Shown: positions 19,749 to 29,036, counted from the stretch's first letter. The stretch: 64,000 nt of DNA from Alphaproteobacteria bacterium (GCA_017308235.1 JAFKFL010000012.1:186001-250000), one strand, 5' to 3'. The notes: generated from the sequence alone by a model not told the origin. Made by a program: numbers and translations.

Positions 19749-21467
19749 ATGTCTGATCTCGTCATTCGCGGCGCCACCATCGTCGACGGCCTGGGCCATG
19801 AACCGCGCCGCGCCGATCTCGCGGTCAAGGACGGCCGCATCGAGGCGATCGGCGAAATCAAGGACGGGAGCGCGCGAACGATCGATGCCGGCGGCCTTGT
19901 GCTCTCGCCCGGCATCGTCGACGTCCACACCCACTACGACGCCCAGGTCACCTGGGACCCGACGCTCTCGCCCTCGCCGTCGCTCGGCGTCACCACCACG
20001 GTGGTCGGCAATTGCGGCTTCGGCATCGTGCCGGCGCCACCCGCCGCGCGCGATCTCGTGATCCGCAACCTCTCGGTCGTCGAGGGCATGGATCTCGACG
20101 CGCTGCGCACCGGCATCCGTTGGGATTTCGAGAGCTTCGGCGAGTACATGGACATGCTGCGGCGACGGCCGGCCTACGCCAATGTGGCGGTGCTGGCCGG
20201 CCATTCGACCATCCGCACCGCGGTAATGGGCGAGGCGGCGTCGCAGCGTGCCGAAGCGACGCCGGAAGAACTTGCCCGCATGAAGGCGATGGTCGCGGAC
20301 GCCATGGGCCAGGGCGCGATCGGGCTTGGCGCGTCCTATTCGCTGAACCACTCCGGCTATGGCGGCGTGCCGATGCCGTCGACCATCGCGCCGATGTCGG
20401 AGCTGGACGCGCTGGTCGGTGCCATGGGCCCGCGCGGCCGCGGCGTGATCGCCATCGCCTCGGGCGTGAAGACGCCGGAGGAACTGGAGCCGATGGCGGC
20501 CAAGCATGGCCGGCCGTTTTTCCAGGGCACCGGTATGGCGATGTACAACGAGCAGGAGCCCGAGCGCGCACTGCGCATCTTCGACGCTTGTGCGGCAGCG
20601 CAGCGCCGCGGCAACGGCCTCTATGTCCAGATTCCGTGCCAGCCGTTATCGTTCGACTTCACGATGGCCAATGCCTATCCGTTCTACAGCCATTCGGCCT
20701 TCGACCCGATCAAGGCCTACACTCCGGAACAGTTGAAGGGCGTCTTCCGCGATCCCTCATGGCGCGCCAAGTTCCGCGACAATGCCAAGAACCCGCGGCC
20801 AGGCATGATCTTCCAGGGCAACTGGGCGCGCGTGATGGTGGCGGTGGCCCAGAACCCCGCCAACGCCAAATATGTGAATCGCTACCTCGACGAGATCGCG
20901 GCGGCGGAGAACCGCGACCCGCTCGACGTGATGCTTGATCTCGCGCTCGATGAGAACCTCGAGACCGCCTTCCTCGGCCGCTTTCTCAATGTCGGCGACG
21001 AGGGCGTGGCGCGGCTCCTGAAGCATGAGGCGGGCGTGGTGGCGCTGTCGGATGCCGGCGCCCATCTGATCTATATGTGCGATGCGGGGTTCGGCCTGCA
21101 TTTCCTGGCGCACTGGGTGCGCGAGCGCGGCGATTTCGATCTTGTGGAAGGCGTGCGCCGCCTGACCAGCCATCCTGCCGATCTCTATGGCATCCAGAAC
21201 CGCGGCCGCATCGCGGTTGGTGCCCAGGCAGATCTGCTGCTGTTCGATCCGGCCACGGTCGGCGTCTCACCAGCCGAGCGTGTGGCCGATCTACCGGGCG
21301 GCGGACGACGCACCATCCGACGGCCGACCGGCGTGCACGGCGTGTTCTGCAACGGCATCCGGACGTTCGACGGCAGAGACTATGTGAAACACCCCAAGGG
21401 ACCCGGTCACGTGCTCGACCGGTTCAATTCTTCGCAAGGCGGCCACTCAGCCATCGCAGCGCAGTAG
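19749..21467 (+). CDS. N-acyl-D-amino-acid deacylase family amidohydrolase
   Basis: A 572-residue member of the D-aminoacylase branch of the amidohydrolase superfamily. Metal ligands are visible as His60-x-His62 (VHTHYD), Cys89 in NCGFG, and later His residues around GHS (about 153). Such enzymes remove acyl groups from N-acyl-D-amino acids or related compounds in the cytoplasm. The gene is joined to maeB: GGAGG near the maeB stop serves as its ribosome site. A TRAP uptake system follows. The exact substrate is open, and many family members are annotated only broadly. Confidence 0.82.
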   Translation: MSDLVIRGATIVDGLGHEPRRADLAVKDGRIEAIGEIKDGSARTIDAGGLVLSPGIVDVHTHYDAQVTWDPTLSPSPSLGVTTTVVGNCGFGIVPAPPAARDLVIRNLSVVEGMDLDALRTGIRWDFESFGEYMDMLRRRPAYANVAVLAGHSTIRTAVMGEAASQRAEATPEELARMKAMVADAMGQGAIGLGASYSLNHSGYGGVPMPSTIAPMSELDALVGAMGPRGRGVIAIASGVKTPEELEPMAAKHGRPFFQGTGMAMYNEQEPERALRIFDACAAAQRRGNGLYVQIPCQPLSFDFTMANAYPFYSHSAFDPIKAYTPEQLKGVFRDPSWRAKFRDNAKNPRPGMIFQGNWARVMVAVAQNPANAKYVNRYLDEIAAAENRDPLDVMLDLALDENLETAFLGRFLNVGDEGVARLLKHEAGVVALSDAGAHLIYMCDAGFGLHFLAHWVRERGDFDLVEGVRRLTSHPADLYGIQNRGRIAVGAQADLLLFDPATVGVSPAERVADLPGGGRRTIRRPTGVHGVFCNGIRTFDGRDYVKHPKGPGHVLDRFNSSQGGHSAIAAQ

Positions 21468-21545
21468 CCGCGGTCCGTCGCGGCTTTCCGGCCCTCTCCC
21501 ACCGGTATAGGATTCTCATAAATATTTGCCTGGGAGGGCACGCCC

Positions 21546-22580
21546 GTGACGACGATCATGAGGATCAGCAGCCGGAATCTACATTCGCTGCGCCGCCGTA
21601 GCCTCGTGAAGGGCGGCATGGCGGGCATCATCGCCAGCGGGCTTGCGCCCACCTTCGCCCGTGCCGAAGCCAAGAAGCTGGTGATGGCGCATATCGTTCC
21701 GGCACCGGAATCGGGGGCGGTCGGCTTCGAGTGGCAGGCGCAGGAAGTCCGCAAGCGTTCGGGCGGCGAGCTCGACATGCAGTTCTTCGGCGGCACCTTG
21801 CTCAGCAAGGAGCTGGAGATCATGAACGCCGTGAAGTCGGGAAACATCGCCATCGGCGATCCCGCCGGCGCGGCGGCGACGATCTTTCCCGAGATGGGCG
21901 TGTTCCTCGTGCCCTACCTCGTGCAGAGCTACGACCAGGCCTACAAGATGTTCAACGGCCAGATCGGCGATCGGCTCGATAAGCTGTTCCAGGAGAAGTA
22001 CAAGCTGAAAGTCCTGTGCTTCTTCGACTACGGCTTCCGCCATTTCTGGACCGGCAAGAAGCCGATCAAGGAGCCAAAGGACCTGCGCGGCGCCAAGATC
22101 CGCGTACAGCAGGCCAAGGTCTTTGCCGACACGATCAACGGGCTGGGCGGCAACGCCGTGCCGCTGGCCTGGGGCGAGGTCGTCTCGGCCGCCAAGTCAG
22201 GCGTCATCGACGGCGGCGACCTGCCGATCGTCAACCAGATCGCGCTCAAGATCTACGAGGTCTCGAAATACTGCTCGATGACCTTCCACAACTACGGGCC
22301 CACGCTCAACACCATGAACCTCGGCATCTGGGAAAGCCTCAGCCCCGAGCACAAGAAACTCATGCTCGACACCAGCCGCGAGGCGCAGGCCAAGATCCGC
22401 GAGCTGACCGAATCGGTCGACAATTTCGCCGCTGCCAAGCGGGAGCTCGAGCCCAAGGGCATGACGGTCGTCGAGGCTGATGTCCCCGCCTTCCGGAAAG
22501 TCGCGCAGGAGAAGATCTGGCCGGCTTACCAGAAGCAATACTCGGAGCTCTGGGACACGATCGCGAATTTCAAGGCGTGA
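21546..22580 (+). CDS. TRAP transporter substrate-binding protein (DctP family)
   Basis: A 344-residue periplasmic binding protein. The N-terminus carries a twin-arginine-like export signal (RRRSLVKGGMAGIIASG, cleavage near residue 40). The mature part shows DctP-family motifs such as GGTLLSKELEIMNAVKSG and LRGAKIRVQQAKV, with the conserved Arg of the carboxylate-binding site. It delivers an organic acid to the DctQ/DctM membrane pair encoded next. The GTG at 21546 follows GGGAGGGCA; an ATG twelve bases later is possible. The substrate may be the acid or amino-acid product of the upstream deacylase, but this is inference. Confidence 0.88.
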   Translation: MTTIMRISSRNLHSLRRRSLVKGGMAGIIASGLAPTFARAEAKKLVMAHIVPAPESGAVGFEWQAQEVRKRSGGELDMQFFGGTLLSKELEIMNAVKSGNIAIGDPAGAAATIFPEMGVFLVPYLVQSYDQAYKMFNGQIGDRLDKLFQEKYKLKVLCFFDYGFRHFWTGKKPIKEPKDLRGAKIRVQQAKVFADTINGLGGNAVPLAWGEVVSAAKSGVIDGGDLPIVNQIALKIYEVSKYCSMTFHNYGPTLNTMNLGIWESLSPEHKKLMLDTSREAQAKIRELTESVDNFAAAKRELEPKGMTVVEADVPAFRKVAQEKIWPAYQKQYSELWDTIANFKA

Positions 22581-22593
22581 CGGCAACGCCGTC

Positions 22594-23085
22594 ATGGCTT
22601 TGATCGCCCGCATCCCGAAGGTCCTCGTCTCGTTCCTGCTGATCGCCGCCATCGTGAACCTACTGGTGGGCGTGTTCCTGCGCTATGTCATGGTTCCGGT
22701 GACCGACTGGCTCGATCTCGATCCGATCCCGTTCACCTGGGTCGAGGAAGTGGGCGAGATGCTGCTGGCCTATCTCACCCTGATCGGCGCGGCGATCGGC
22801 GTGCGCGAGCGGGCGCACTTTACCCTGCACGTGCTGAACCTCACGCCGCGGGGACGCCTGCTGGTCGACCGCATCCACTTCACCCTGGTGGCGATCGTCG
22901 GTTTGCTGGTCGCCTGGTTCGGCGTCAGGCTTTGCATCCTGAACAGCACGCTCACCACGCCGGGGCTCGAGATCAACCTCGCCGTGCTCTACGGCTCGGC
23001 CGTGATCGGCGGCGTGTTGCTTGCGATCTATGCCATCTCGATGATCGTCGCGCCCAGCCGGCTCGGCGCCGACCCGTTGCACTGA
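22594..23085 (+). CDS. TRAP transporter small permease (DctQ family)
   Basis: A 163-residue protein with four predicted membrane helices, of the size and build of DctQ small TRAP subunits; WVEEVGEMLLAYLTLIGAA (about 45-63) matches the family's conserved second helix. It bridges the large permease and is needed for uptake. The ATG at 22594 lies 13 bases after the dctP stop. An open frame continues upstream but only overlaps dctP. Confidence 0.85.
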   Translation: MALIARIPKVLVSFLLIAAIVNLLVGVFLRYVMVPVTDWLDLDPIPFTWVEEVGEMLLAYLTLIGAAIGVRERAHFTLHVLNLTPRGRLLVDRIHFTLVAIVGLLVAWFGVRLCILNSTLTTPGLEINLAVLYGSAVIGGVLLAIYAISMIVAPSRLGADPLH

Positions 23086-23101
23086 ACGAGGACCGCCCGG
23101 C

Positions 23102-24385
23102 ATGCTGCTGCTTCTTGTCGCCGCGATCTTCGTCGTCCTGATCGTCTTTTCCATGCCGATCGTCTTCGCCCTCGGCGTCTCGGCCGTGGCAGGCCTTTGG
23201 CTCGGCGGCTACGACATGCAGGTCCTGTCCTCGAGCCTGGTCTCGGGCTCACAAAGCTGGGTGCTGCTTGCCATCCCCGCCTTCGTCTTTGCCGGCAGCC
23301 TGATGGAGCGCTGCGGCATGAGCCATGCCCTGGTCGACTTCGCCCGCGCCCTGGTGGGCTGGGTCAAGGGCGGCCTCGGCATGTCGGTGATTCTGGTCGC
23401 CTATTTCTTTTCCGACATCTGCGGCTCCAAGATGGCCGAGGTCTCTGCGCTCGGATCGACCCTGATGCCGCCCCTCACCAAGGCCGGCTACAAGCGCGAG
23501 GATTCGGCCTCGCTGATCGCGGCGGGAACGGCGATGGGCATGCTGGTGCCGCCGGCCATCTTCATGATCGTGATCGCCCAGGTCACCAACACCTCGGCCG
23601 TCGCGCTCTTCCTCGCGGGCTTCGTGCCGGCCGCCGTCATCATGCTCTGCCTGATGGCGCTCGTCTGGTACCGCGCCCGCAAGTACAACTGGCCGGTCGA
23701 CACGCGGCCGAGCCCGGCGTTGCTCATCACCACGGCCCGACGCGCGAGCGTCCCGCTGGTGATCCCGATCGTGATCCTGGGCGGCTTCATCGGCGGCGTC
23801 TTCACCGCGACCGAGGCCGGGGCGGTGGTGGCGGGCTACGCCGTCATCGCTGCGCGCTTCTACTACCGCAACGTCTCGTTCGCCGAGATGGGCAAGCTCG
23901 CCTACGAAAGCGCCATCCTGACCGCGGCCGTCGTCTTCCTGCTCGCAGTGGCTTCGGTGTTCCAGTACCTGATGGGCGTGTCGGGCGTGCCGGCGCTGTT
24001 GGCCGATGTGCTGGGCCCATTGAAGTCCATGCCGTGGCTGTTTCTCACCTGCACAGCCCTCATCACCATGATGTTCGGCATGGTGCTGGAGGGCTTGCCG
24101 GCGGCTGTCGTGCTGATCCCGGTGGTCTTCCCGATCGCCGAGAAGATGAACATCAACCCCTACCACTTCAACATCGTGCAGACGGCCGCTGTCGGCATCG
24201 GCCTGTTCCTGCCGCCGATGGGCGTGGGACTCCTGATGGCGCTCAAGTTCGCCGGCCTCACGGTCGGCCAGCACTGGCGCACTTACATGCCTTATGTCGC
24301 GGCCCTTTTGCTGGGACTGCTGCTGATCATCCTGTTTCCGGAGATCTCGCTCTTCCTGCCCCGCGCCGTCGGCGCGCTCACCTAA
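23102..24385 (+). CDS. TRAP transporter large permease (DctM family)
   Basis: A 427-residue membrane protein with about 11-12 helices. It has DctM motifs such as LLAIPAFVFAGSLMERCG (about 56-73) and LPPMGVGLLMALKFAG near the C-terminus. It carries out sodium- or proton-coupled solute uptake with the DctP and DctQ partners just upstream (16 bases from dctQ). The transcript probably ends at the hairpin at 24398-24417, shared with the convergent rnk gene. Confidence 0.9.
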   Translation: MLLLLVAAIFVVLIVFSMPIVFALGVSAVAGLWLGGYDMQVLSSSLVSGSQSWVLLAIPAFVFAGSLMERCGMSHALVDFARALVGWVKGGLGMSVILVAYFFSDICGSKMAEVSALGSTLMPPLTKAGYKREDSASLIAAGTAMGMLVPPAIFMIVIAQVTNTSAVALFLAGFVPAAVIMLCLMALVWYRARKYNWPVDTRPSPALLITTARRASVPLVIPIVILGGFIGGVFTATEAGAVVAGYAVIAARFYYRNVSFAEMGKLAYESAILTAAVVFLLAVASVFQYLMGVSGVPALLADVLGPLKSMPWLFLTCTALITMMFGMVLEGLPAAVVLIPVVFPIAEKMNINPYHFNIVQTAAVGIGLFLPPMGVGLLMALKFAGLTVGQHWRTYMPYVAALLLGLLLIILFPEISLFLPRAVGALT

Positions 24386-24397
24386 ACGCCGCCGTGG

Positions 24398-24417
24398 GCG
24401 CGCTCAATTAAGCGCGC
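24398..24417. terminator. Hairpin between dctM and rnk (putative bidirectional terminator)
   Basis: GCGCGCT (24398-24404) and AGCGCGC (24411-24417) form a 7-bp GC stem around the loop CAATTA, in the short gap between two convergent genes. There is no long T-run. The 9-mer GCGCGCTCA occurs three times between 24372 and 24420. Confidence 0.45.
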
Positions 24418-24430
24418 TCACTTGTGCGCC

Positions 24431-24844
24431 TCACTTGGCCTTGGCGGGGGCCGCAACCTTGGTCACGGTGAGCCGATGCTGCTTGCCGTCGCGTCCGGGC
24501 CACGAGATCGACTGGCCGACGCCGAGTCCGATCAAGGCTGCACCGATCGGCGTCATCACCGAGATCCGATGCGCATCGAGGCTCTCGTCCACCGGATAAA
24601 CGAGCGTCATCGTCCGCGTCTGGCCATCGTCCGACTTGAAGGTGACCGTCGAGCCCATGCGCACGACGTCGGCCGGCACAGCGTTGCCCTCCACGATCTG
24701 CGCGCGGTCGAGTTCGTCTAGCAGCTCTTGCGCCACTTCGGGCAGCCGCTGCAGCGAAGCATTCGCCAGGTCGCTGAGCCGATCGTAGTCGGCGTTGCTG
24801 ATGATGATCTGAGGAACCGACCGGCTCCGCACGACGTCACGCAT
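24431..24844 (-). CDS. rnk: Regulator of nucleoside diphosphate kinase, GreA/GreB-like
   Basis: A 137-residue protein with an N-terminal short coiled coil (IIISNADYDRLSDLANA, about 13-29) and the C-terminal GreA/GreB FKBP-like domain (about 50-130; VRMGSTVTF and MTPIGAALIGLGVGQSI). Length and order match Rnk, which binds RNA polymerase near the secondary channel without the acidic cleavage tip of GreA. The ATG at 24844 is used. It has its own short gap upstream (24845-24952) and converges on the TRAP genes. Confidence 0.85.
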   Translation of the reverse strand: MRDVVRSRSVPQIIISNADYDRLSDLANASLQRLPEVAQELLDELDRAQIVEGNAVPADVVRMGSTVTFKSDDGQTRTMTLVYPVDESLDAHRISVMTPIGAALIGLGVGQSISWPGRDGKQHRLTVTKVAAPAKAK

Positions 24845-24952
24845 CGAGAAGGCCTTTCAAAACAGACGCGAATTGGAAGCGATTAAGAGAGCGCATAAGC
24901 GCATAACGCGTGGGCGACTCAAAGGTCGCACACCGTTAAACGTAAGGAGAAG

Positions 24953-24974
24953 AGGCCGGGATTTCAACCGGCCT
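24953..24974 (-). terminator. Putative terminator after the panE-like gene
   Basis: AGGCCGG (24953-24959) and CCGGCCT (24968-24974) form a 7-bp stem with an 8-base loop, 8 bases past the stop of the minus-strand reductase gene. Reading on the minus strand it is followed by a pyrimidine-rich run (CTTCTCCTT). It probably ends the HAD-panE transcript before rnk. Confidence 0.5.
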
Positions 24975-24982
24975 GCAGCGGC

Positions 24983-25930
24983 CTAGAGTGCCGGTTTGCC
25001 GATCCCGCCGCGCGCCCGGCGGGCCAAATAGGCCTGCAAATGGGCATAAGCCAGCCGCAGATTGGGCGTCGCGACGCCCGCCTTGCGCGCCCGCACGATC
25101 ATGTCGCCCACGACGTGATCGGCCTCGACCATGGCGCCCTTTTCGAGATCGTGCAGCATGGACGCGGCAAACCGTGAGCCTTTCTGCGTGAGATAGGAAC
25201 GCACGTTCTGCATGCCCTTGTCGCCCGGATCGCAGCCGGCAGCGGCAGCAACCTTACGGCATTCCTCGACCGTCTCGAGCACGATCGCCTGGCCTTCGTC
25301 GGCTTCAAGGATATCGCCCGAGGTGCCGCGCATCAGGCAGCACATCGAAGCGAGCGTGCACAGCATGATCCACTTGTCCCAGAGATCCTGGACGATGTTC
25401 TTGTGCAGGCCGCCATCGATGCCGGCCTTGCGGACCTCGGCGTCGAGATCGACCAGAGCTTGCCGCGCGGGCTTGCCGTCGCGCTCGCCGAACGAGATGG
25501 CGGCGAACGGGCTGGTATGGAGGACCTCGCCGGTGGCGGAAAGCGCGACGCCGATGCGCGCGAGCCCGCCCACGACCCGGGCCTCGCCGAACCGATTGGC
25601 GAGAATGTCGATATGGCGCATGCCGTTCAGCAAGGGCACGACGGTCGTCTTCTCGCCGACCGCCGGCACGACAGCGGCGATCGCCGAATCGAGGTCATAG
25701 GCCTTGCAGGTCAGCAACACGACATCGTAGGGACCGCCTTCAGCGCCGCCCAGCACGGCCTTCACCTTCTGCGTGATGTCGCCCTTGGTGCTCTTGATGA
25801 CGAGGCCGTCACGCTGCAGCGCCGCATGGCGTGCCTGCCGGACCACGAACGTGACGTCTGCCCCGCTTTGATGCATGCGGCCACCGACATAGCCGCCGAT
25901 CGCGCCGGCCCCCAAGATCAGGGTCTTCAT
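24983..25930 (-). CDS. 2-dehydropantoate 2-reductase family protein (PanE/ApbA)
   Basis: A 315-residue NADPH-binding reductase. The Rossmann motif GAGAIGGYVGG (about 7-17) is at the N-terminus, KSTKGD lies at about 47-52, and the conserved catalytic Lys region NIVQDLWDKWIM is at about 182-193. PanE reduces ketopantoate in pantothenate synthesis, but the family includes related reductases, so the substrate is uncertain. The ATG at 25930 is preceded by AAGGAG and overlaps the stop of the HAD gene by four bases, so the two are co-translated. Confidence 0.8.
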   Translation of the reverse strand: MKTLILGAGAIGGYVGGRMHQSGADVTFVVRQARHAALQRDGLVIKSTKGDITQKVKAVLGGAEGGPYDVVLLTCKAYDLDSAIAAVVPAVGEKTTVVPLLNGMRHIDILANRFGEARVVGGLARIGVALSATGEVLHTSPFAAISFGERDGKPARQALVDLDAEVRKAGIDGGLHKNIVQDLWDKWIMLCTLASMCCLMRGTSGDILEADEGQAIVLETVEECRKVAAAAGCDPGDKGMQNVRSYLTQKGSRFAASMLHDLEKGAMVEADHVVGDMIVRARKAGVATPNLRLAYAHLQAYLARRARGGIGKPAL

Positions 25931-26607
25931 TTCCGCGTACTCCTTTGCGCAACCCAATCGGCGAGCCAGCTCGCCAAGTCATCGGTCTGATGGTGAATAT
26001 GATCGAGATCGACGCCGGCCCGCTTCACGCTCTCCTCGGTGCGGATCCACACCGTGCGCATGCCCATGGCGCCCGCCGGCTTGAGATTGACTGCAATGTC
26101 ATCGGCCATGGCGGCGCGTTTCGGATCGACACCGTGCTTCAGCACCAGCTTGTCGTAGATCGCCTGATGGGGCTTGGGCCAATAGTCGCCGGCCGCGATA
26201 TCGAAGATGGCCTCGAAGTGGTGGGCCACGCCCAACCGTTCCATGACCCGCTCGGCATGCGGCACGTCGCCCGCGGTGAAGATGATCTTGCGCCCGGGGA
26301 GCGCCGCCAACGAGGCCTCGAGCGCGGGCGCAGCCGACACCGGCGAGTAGTCGATGTCGTGCACATAGTCGAGCATGTGCTTGGGATCGACGCCGTGCAG
26401 GGTCATCAGGCCCCGCATCGAGGTGCCATGCTCGCGCCAATACTGCTTTTGCACACGTCGCGCCTCCTCGAGATCGACCTTGAGGCGGTCGGCGATATAG
26501 CGGCCGATACGCACATCGATCTGCGCGAAGAGATTGCAGCGCGCCGGATAAAGCGTGTTGTCGAGGTCGAACAGCCAGACGTCAGGGTCGTGCAGCGGAG
26601 GTGCCAT
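25927..26607 (-). CDS. HAD family hydrolase, pyrimidine 5'-nucleotidase type
   Basis: A 226-residue haloacid dehalogenase-fold phosphatase. Motif I is WLFDLDNTLYP (about 11-21) with the nucleophile Asp and the acid/base Asp two residues on. Motif II is IIFTAGD (about 108-114), the Lys motif lies around YWPKPHQAIY, and motif III is MADDIAVNL (about 172-180). The D-L-D-N-T-L-Y start matches the SDT1-like pyrimidine 5'-nucleotidase group. It likely dephosphorylates nucleotides or toxic analogues. Its stop overlaps the panE-like gene (ATGA). Confidence 0.82.
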   Translation of the reverse strand: MAPPLHDPDVWLFDLDNTLYPARCNLFAQIDVRIGRYIADRLKVDLEEARRVQKQYWREHGTSMRGLMTLHGVDPKHMLDYVHDIDYSPVSAAPALEASLAALPGRKIIFTAGDVPHAERVMERLGVAHHFEAIFDIAAGDYWPKPHQAIYDKLVLKHGVDPKRAAMADDIAVNLKPAGAMGMRTVWIRTEESVKRAGVDLDHIHHQTDDLASWLADWVAQRSTRK

Positions 26608-26670
26608 TTGGGGATTTTGCTTAATCGCCGTTCGTGCGCTTGTCGAGCCGCGAGCTTATAAAGGACGGCA

Positions 26671-27717
26671 ATGGATATCCTCCTCTATGCCCTGTTGGCG
26701 GTGATCGCCCTGCTCGTCGTCGGGCTAATCGTCCTGATGCTGCGCCGCGGCGACAACCGCGAAGCGGAAGCGGTGCGGCGTCATCTCGAAATGACGCTGA
26801 ACCAACAGGTGGAAACCGTGCAGCGCGTCGAGCGCTCGCTGCGCGAGCAGGAACAGGCGCTGAGCAAGGTCGTGAGTGAGCGCCTCGACCGTAGCGAGAA
26901 GGCGACCGGCCAGGTCGTGACCGACCTGCGCGAGCGGCTGGCCCGTATCGACGAGGCGCAGAAGAAGATCGGCGAGCTTTCCACGCAAGTGGTCGGCCTG
27001 CAGGAGATCCTGTCCAACAAGCAGGCACGCGGCGCCTTCGGTGAAGTGCAATTGAATGACCTGGTGCAGAGCGCTTTGCCGCCCTCGGCCTACGAATTCC
27101 AGTCGAGCCTCGGCAATGGCGCGCGCGTCGACTGCCTGCTGAGGCTTCCCAATCCGCCGGGCTCGATTGCAATCGACGCCAAGTTCCCGCTCGAGAGCTA
27201 CCGGCTTCTGCGCGCCGTGGCGCCGGGCGACACACAGGGCCTCACGAGTGCGCAACGCGCCTTCCAGCAGGCGATGCGCAAGCACATCAACGACATCCGC
27301 GACAAGTACATCGTCTCGGGCGAAACCGCCGAATCGGCCTTGCTGTTCCTGCCCTCGGAGGCGATCTACGCCGAGCTGCATGCCAACTTCGCCTCGGTGG
27401 TTGACGAATCCTACAAGGCGCGGGTCTGGATCGTCTCGCCCACCACCATGATGGCGACGCTGAATACGGTGCGGGCCGTGCTGAAGGATGTGCGCATGCG
27501 CGAGCAGGCGGGCGAGATCCAAAAGATGGTCGGGTTGATGATGGATGACGTGCGCCGGCTCGACGAGCGGGTGGACCGACTGAAAACGCACTTTGCGCAA
27601 ACCGAAAAGGACCTGCGCGAGATTGATATCTCGACCGACCGCATCACCAAGCGCGGCGAACGCATCCTCGAGACCGACCTCGGCGAGAGCCCGGCGCCGT
27701 TGCTGCCGAAGGTTTAG
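26671..27717 (+). CDS. rmuC: RmuC family DNA recombination protein
   Basis: A 348-residue protein: an N-terminal membrane anchor (about 1-25), a coiled coil (about 30-105), then the RmuC nuclease-like domain (about 120-310) with IAIDAKFPLESY (about 168-179) and ALLFLPSEAIYAE (about 226-238). RmuC limits DNA inversions and rearrangements in E. coli; the fold is related to restriction nucleases. Length is typical. It is divergent from the HAD gene and is followed by a palindromic repeat. Confidence 0.9.
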   Translation: MDILLYALLAVIALLVVGLIVLMLRRGDNREAEAVRRHLEMTLNQQVETVQRVERSLREQEQALSKVVSERLDRSEKATGQVVTDLRERLARIDEAQKKIGELSTQVVGLQEILSNKQARGAFGEVQLNDLVQSALPPSAYEFQSSLGNGARVDCLLRLPNPPGSIAIDAKFPLESYRLLRAVAPGDTQGLTSAQRAFQQAMRKHINDIRDKYIVSGETAESALLFLPSEAIYAELHANFASVVDESYKARVWIVSPTTMMATLNTVRAVLKDVRMREQAGEIQKMVGLMMDDVRRLDERVDRLKTHFAQTEKDLREIDISTDRITKRGERILETDLGESPAPLLPKV

Positions 27718-27724
27718 CGTTATT

Positions 27725-27836
27725 CACCTCATCCTGAGGAGCGGCCGCAGGCCGCGTCTCGAAGGATAGATAACAAACATGGTGCTCGCTCCTATCCTTC
27801 GAGACGCGCGCAGAGCGCGCTCCTCAGGGTGAGGTG
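27725..27836. repeat. Palindromic intergenic repeat, copy 2
   Basis: A 112-bp imperfect inverted repeat with arms CACCTCATCCTGAGGAG and CTCCTCAGGGTGAGGTG, and inner arms GTCTCGAAGGATAG and CTATCCTTCGAGAC. It matches the element at 6323-6435 and again fills a convergent gap, here between rmuC and htpX. The loop (about 27768-27790) is AT-richer and unlike that of copy 1. Confidence 0.82.
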
Positions 27837-27840
27837 GAGA

Positions 27841-28770
27841 TTACTGCCACGGGCCGCGATCGCCGGTTTGCGGGACCGAGCCGCCGGCGCGGGTGCGCAC
27901 GGGCGCTGAGTCAGTTGGCATCGCTTGAACGGCCATCGCGCGCAGCCGCGCGATGCGCTCCTCCATCGGCGGATGAGTCGAGAAGAGGTGGGCCACGCCG
28001 CCAGCCGACAAGGGATTGTCGATATAGAGATGTGCCGTCGCCGGATTGGCCTGCGCCGTCGCGTTGGGGATCTCCTGCGTGCCGGCATGCAGCCGCGCCA
28101 GGGCCGAGGCCAGCCACTCGGGATGGCCGGAGATCTGGGCGCCCATGCGATCGGCCTCGAACTCGCGGCTGCGGCTGATCGCCATCTGGATCAGCGAGGC
28201 CGCGATCGGCGCCACGATCATGGCCAGGATGCTCAGGATCGGGTTGCCGACGGGCCGGCCGTTCTCGTCGCGCCCGCCGCCGAAGAAGAAGCCGAAGCTC
28301 GCCAGCATGCCAATGGCGCCCGAGAGCGTCGCCGCCACCGTCATGGTGAGCGTGTCGCGGTTCTTCACATGGCCGAGTTCATGGCTCAGCACGCCGGTGA
28401 TCTCCTCACGGCTGAGATGGGTCAGCAGGCCGGTATTCACCGCGACCGCCGCGTGCTCGGGGCTGCGGCCGGTGGCAAAGGCGTTCGGCTGATCCTCATT
28501 GATGATGTAGAGGCGCGGCATCGGCATGTCGGCCCGCTCGGTGAGCTGGCGGACGATGCCGTAAAGCTCGGGTGCCTCCTGCGGCCCGACCTCGCGCGCA
28601 TTGCTCATGCGCAGCACCATCCGGTCGGAGTTCCAGTAGGCAAAGAGGTTGGTGCCGAGTGCCACCACCAGCGCGATCAGGAGCCCCTGCTGGCCACCCA
28701 GCAGATAGCCGATCACGAGGAAGAAGGCCGTCAGCGCCGCCAGGAGCAGCGCAGTGCGAAAGTAGTTCAT
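27841..28770 (-). CDS. htpX: Zinc metalloprotease HtpX
   Basis: A 309-residue M48-family membrane protease involved in quality control of inner-membrane proteins. Two N-terminal membrane helices (about 5-50) precede the zinc motif His130-Glu131-x-x-His134 ([12 protein letters not shown]) and the third ligand region [15 protein letters not shown] (about 210-224). Two further hydrophobic segments lie in between. The ATG at 28770 ([10 protein letters not shown]) matches the family's start; the frame extends upstream without a good ribosome site. It is divergent from the DUF1674 gene across 60 bases. Confidence 0.94.
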   Translation of the reverse strand: MNYFRTALLLAALTAFFLVIGYLLGGQQGLLIALVVALGTNLFAYWNSDRMVLRMSNAREVGPQEAPELYGIVRQLTERADMPMPRLYIINEDQPNAFATGRSPEHAAVAVNTGLLTHLSREEITGVLSHELGHVKNRDTLTMTVAATLSGAIGMLASFGFFFGGGRDENGRPVGNPILSILAMIVAPIAASLIQMAISRSREFEADRMGAQISGHPEWLASALARLHAGTQEIPNATAQANPATAHLYIDNPLSAGGVAHLFSTHPPMEERIARLRAMAVQAMPTDSAPVRTRAGGSVPQTGDRGPWQ

Positions 28771-28830
28771 GGTTCGAAAAGATGGCCCGGGACTGTGGCG
28801 AATCAAGGCGCCGGGCGGCATCATAGGCCC

Positions 28831-29013
28831 ATGGCCGACGATCAGAAACCTGCCCCCGCCGCGGATGCCGCCAAACCCGAGCCGGCCAAGCCCGTCGCTC
28901 CCCCAAAAGCCGCCGAGACGCCCAAGAAGGTCGAAGAAATCGGCGGCCCGCCGGGCCCCGAGCCGACCCGCTACGGCGACTGGCAGTTCAATGGCAAGGT
29001 GACGGACTTCTAA
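28831..29013 (+). CDS. DUF1674 protein, succinate dehydrogenase assembly factor 4-like
   Basis: A 60-residue protein too short for most gene callers. The first half is Pro/Ala/Lys-rich and disordered. The C-terminal 25 residues, [16 protein letters not shown] followed by FNGKVTDF, are the DUF1674 signature. The mitochondrial homologue SDHAF4 binds the flavinylated SdhA subunit before assembly, and bacterial copies are common in alphaproteobacteria. It lies 23 bases before an FAD oxidoreductase gene; whether it helps that enzyme rather than succinate dehydrogenase is unknown. Confidence 0.85.
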   Translation: MADDQKPAPAADAAKPEPAKPVAPPKAAETPKKVEEIGGPPGPEPTRYGDWQFNGKVTDF

Positions 29014-29036
29014 ATCTGTGTTGGACGAGTAACGAG

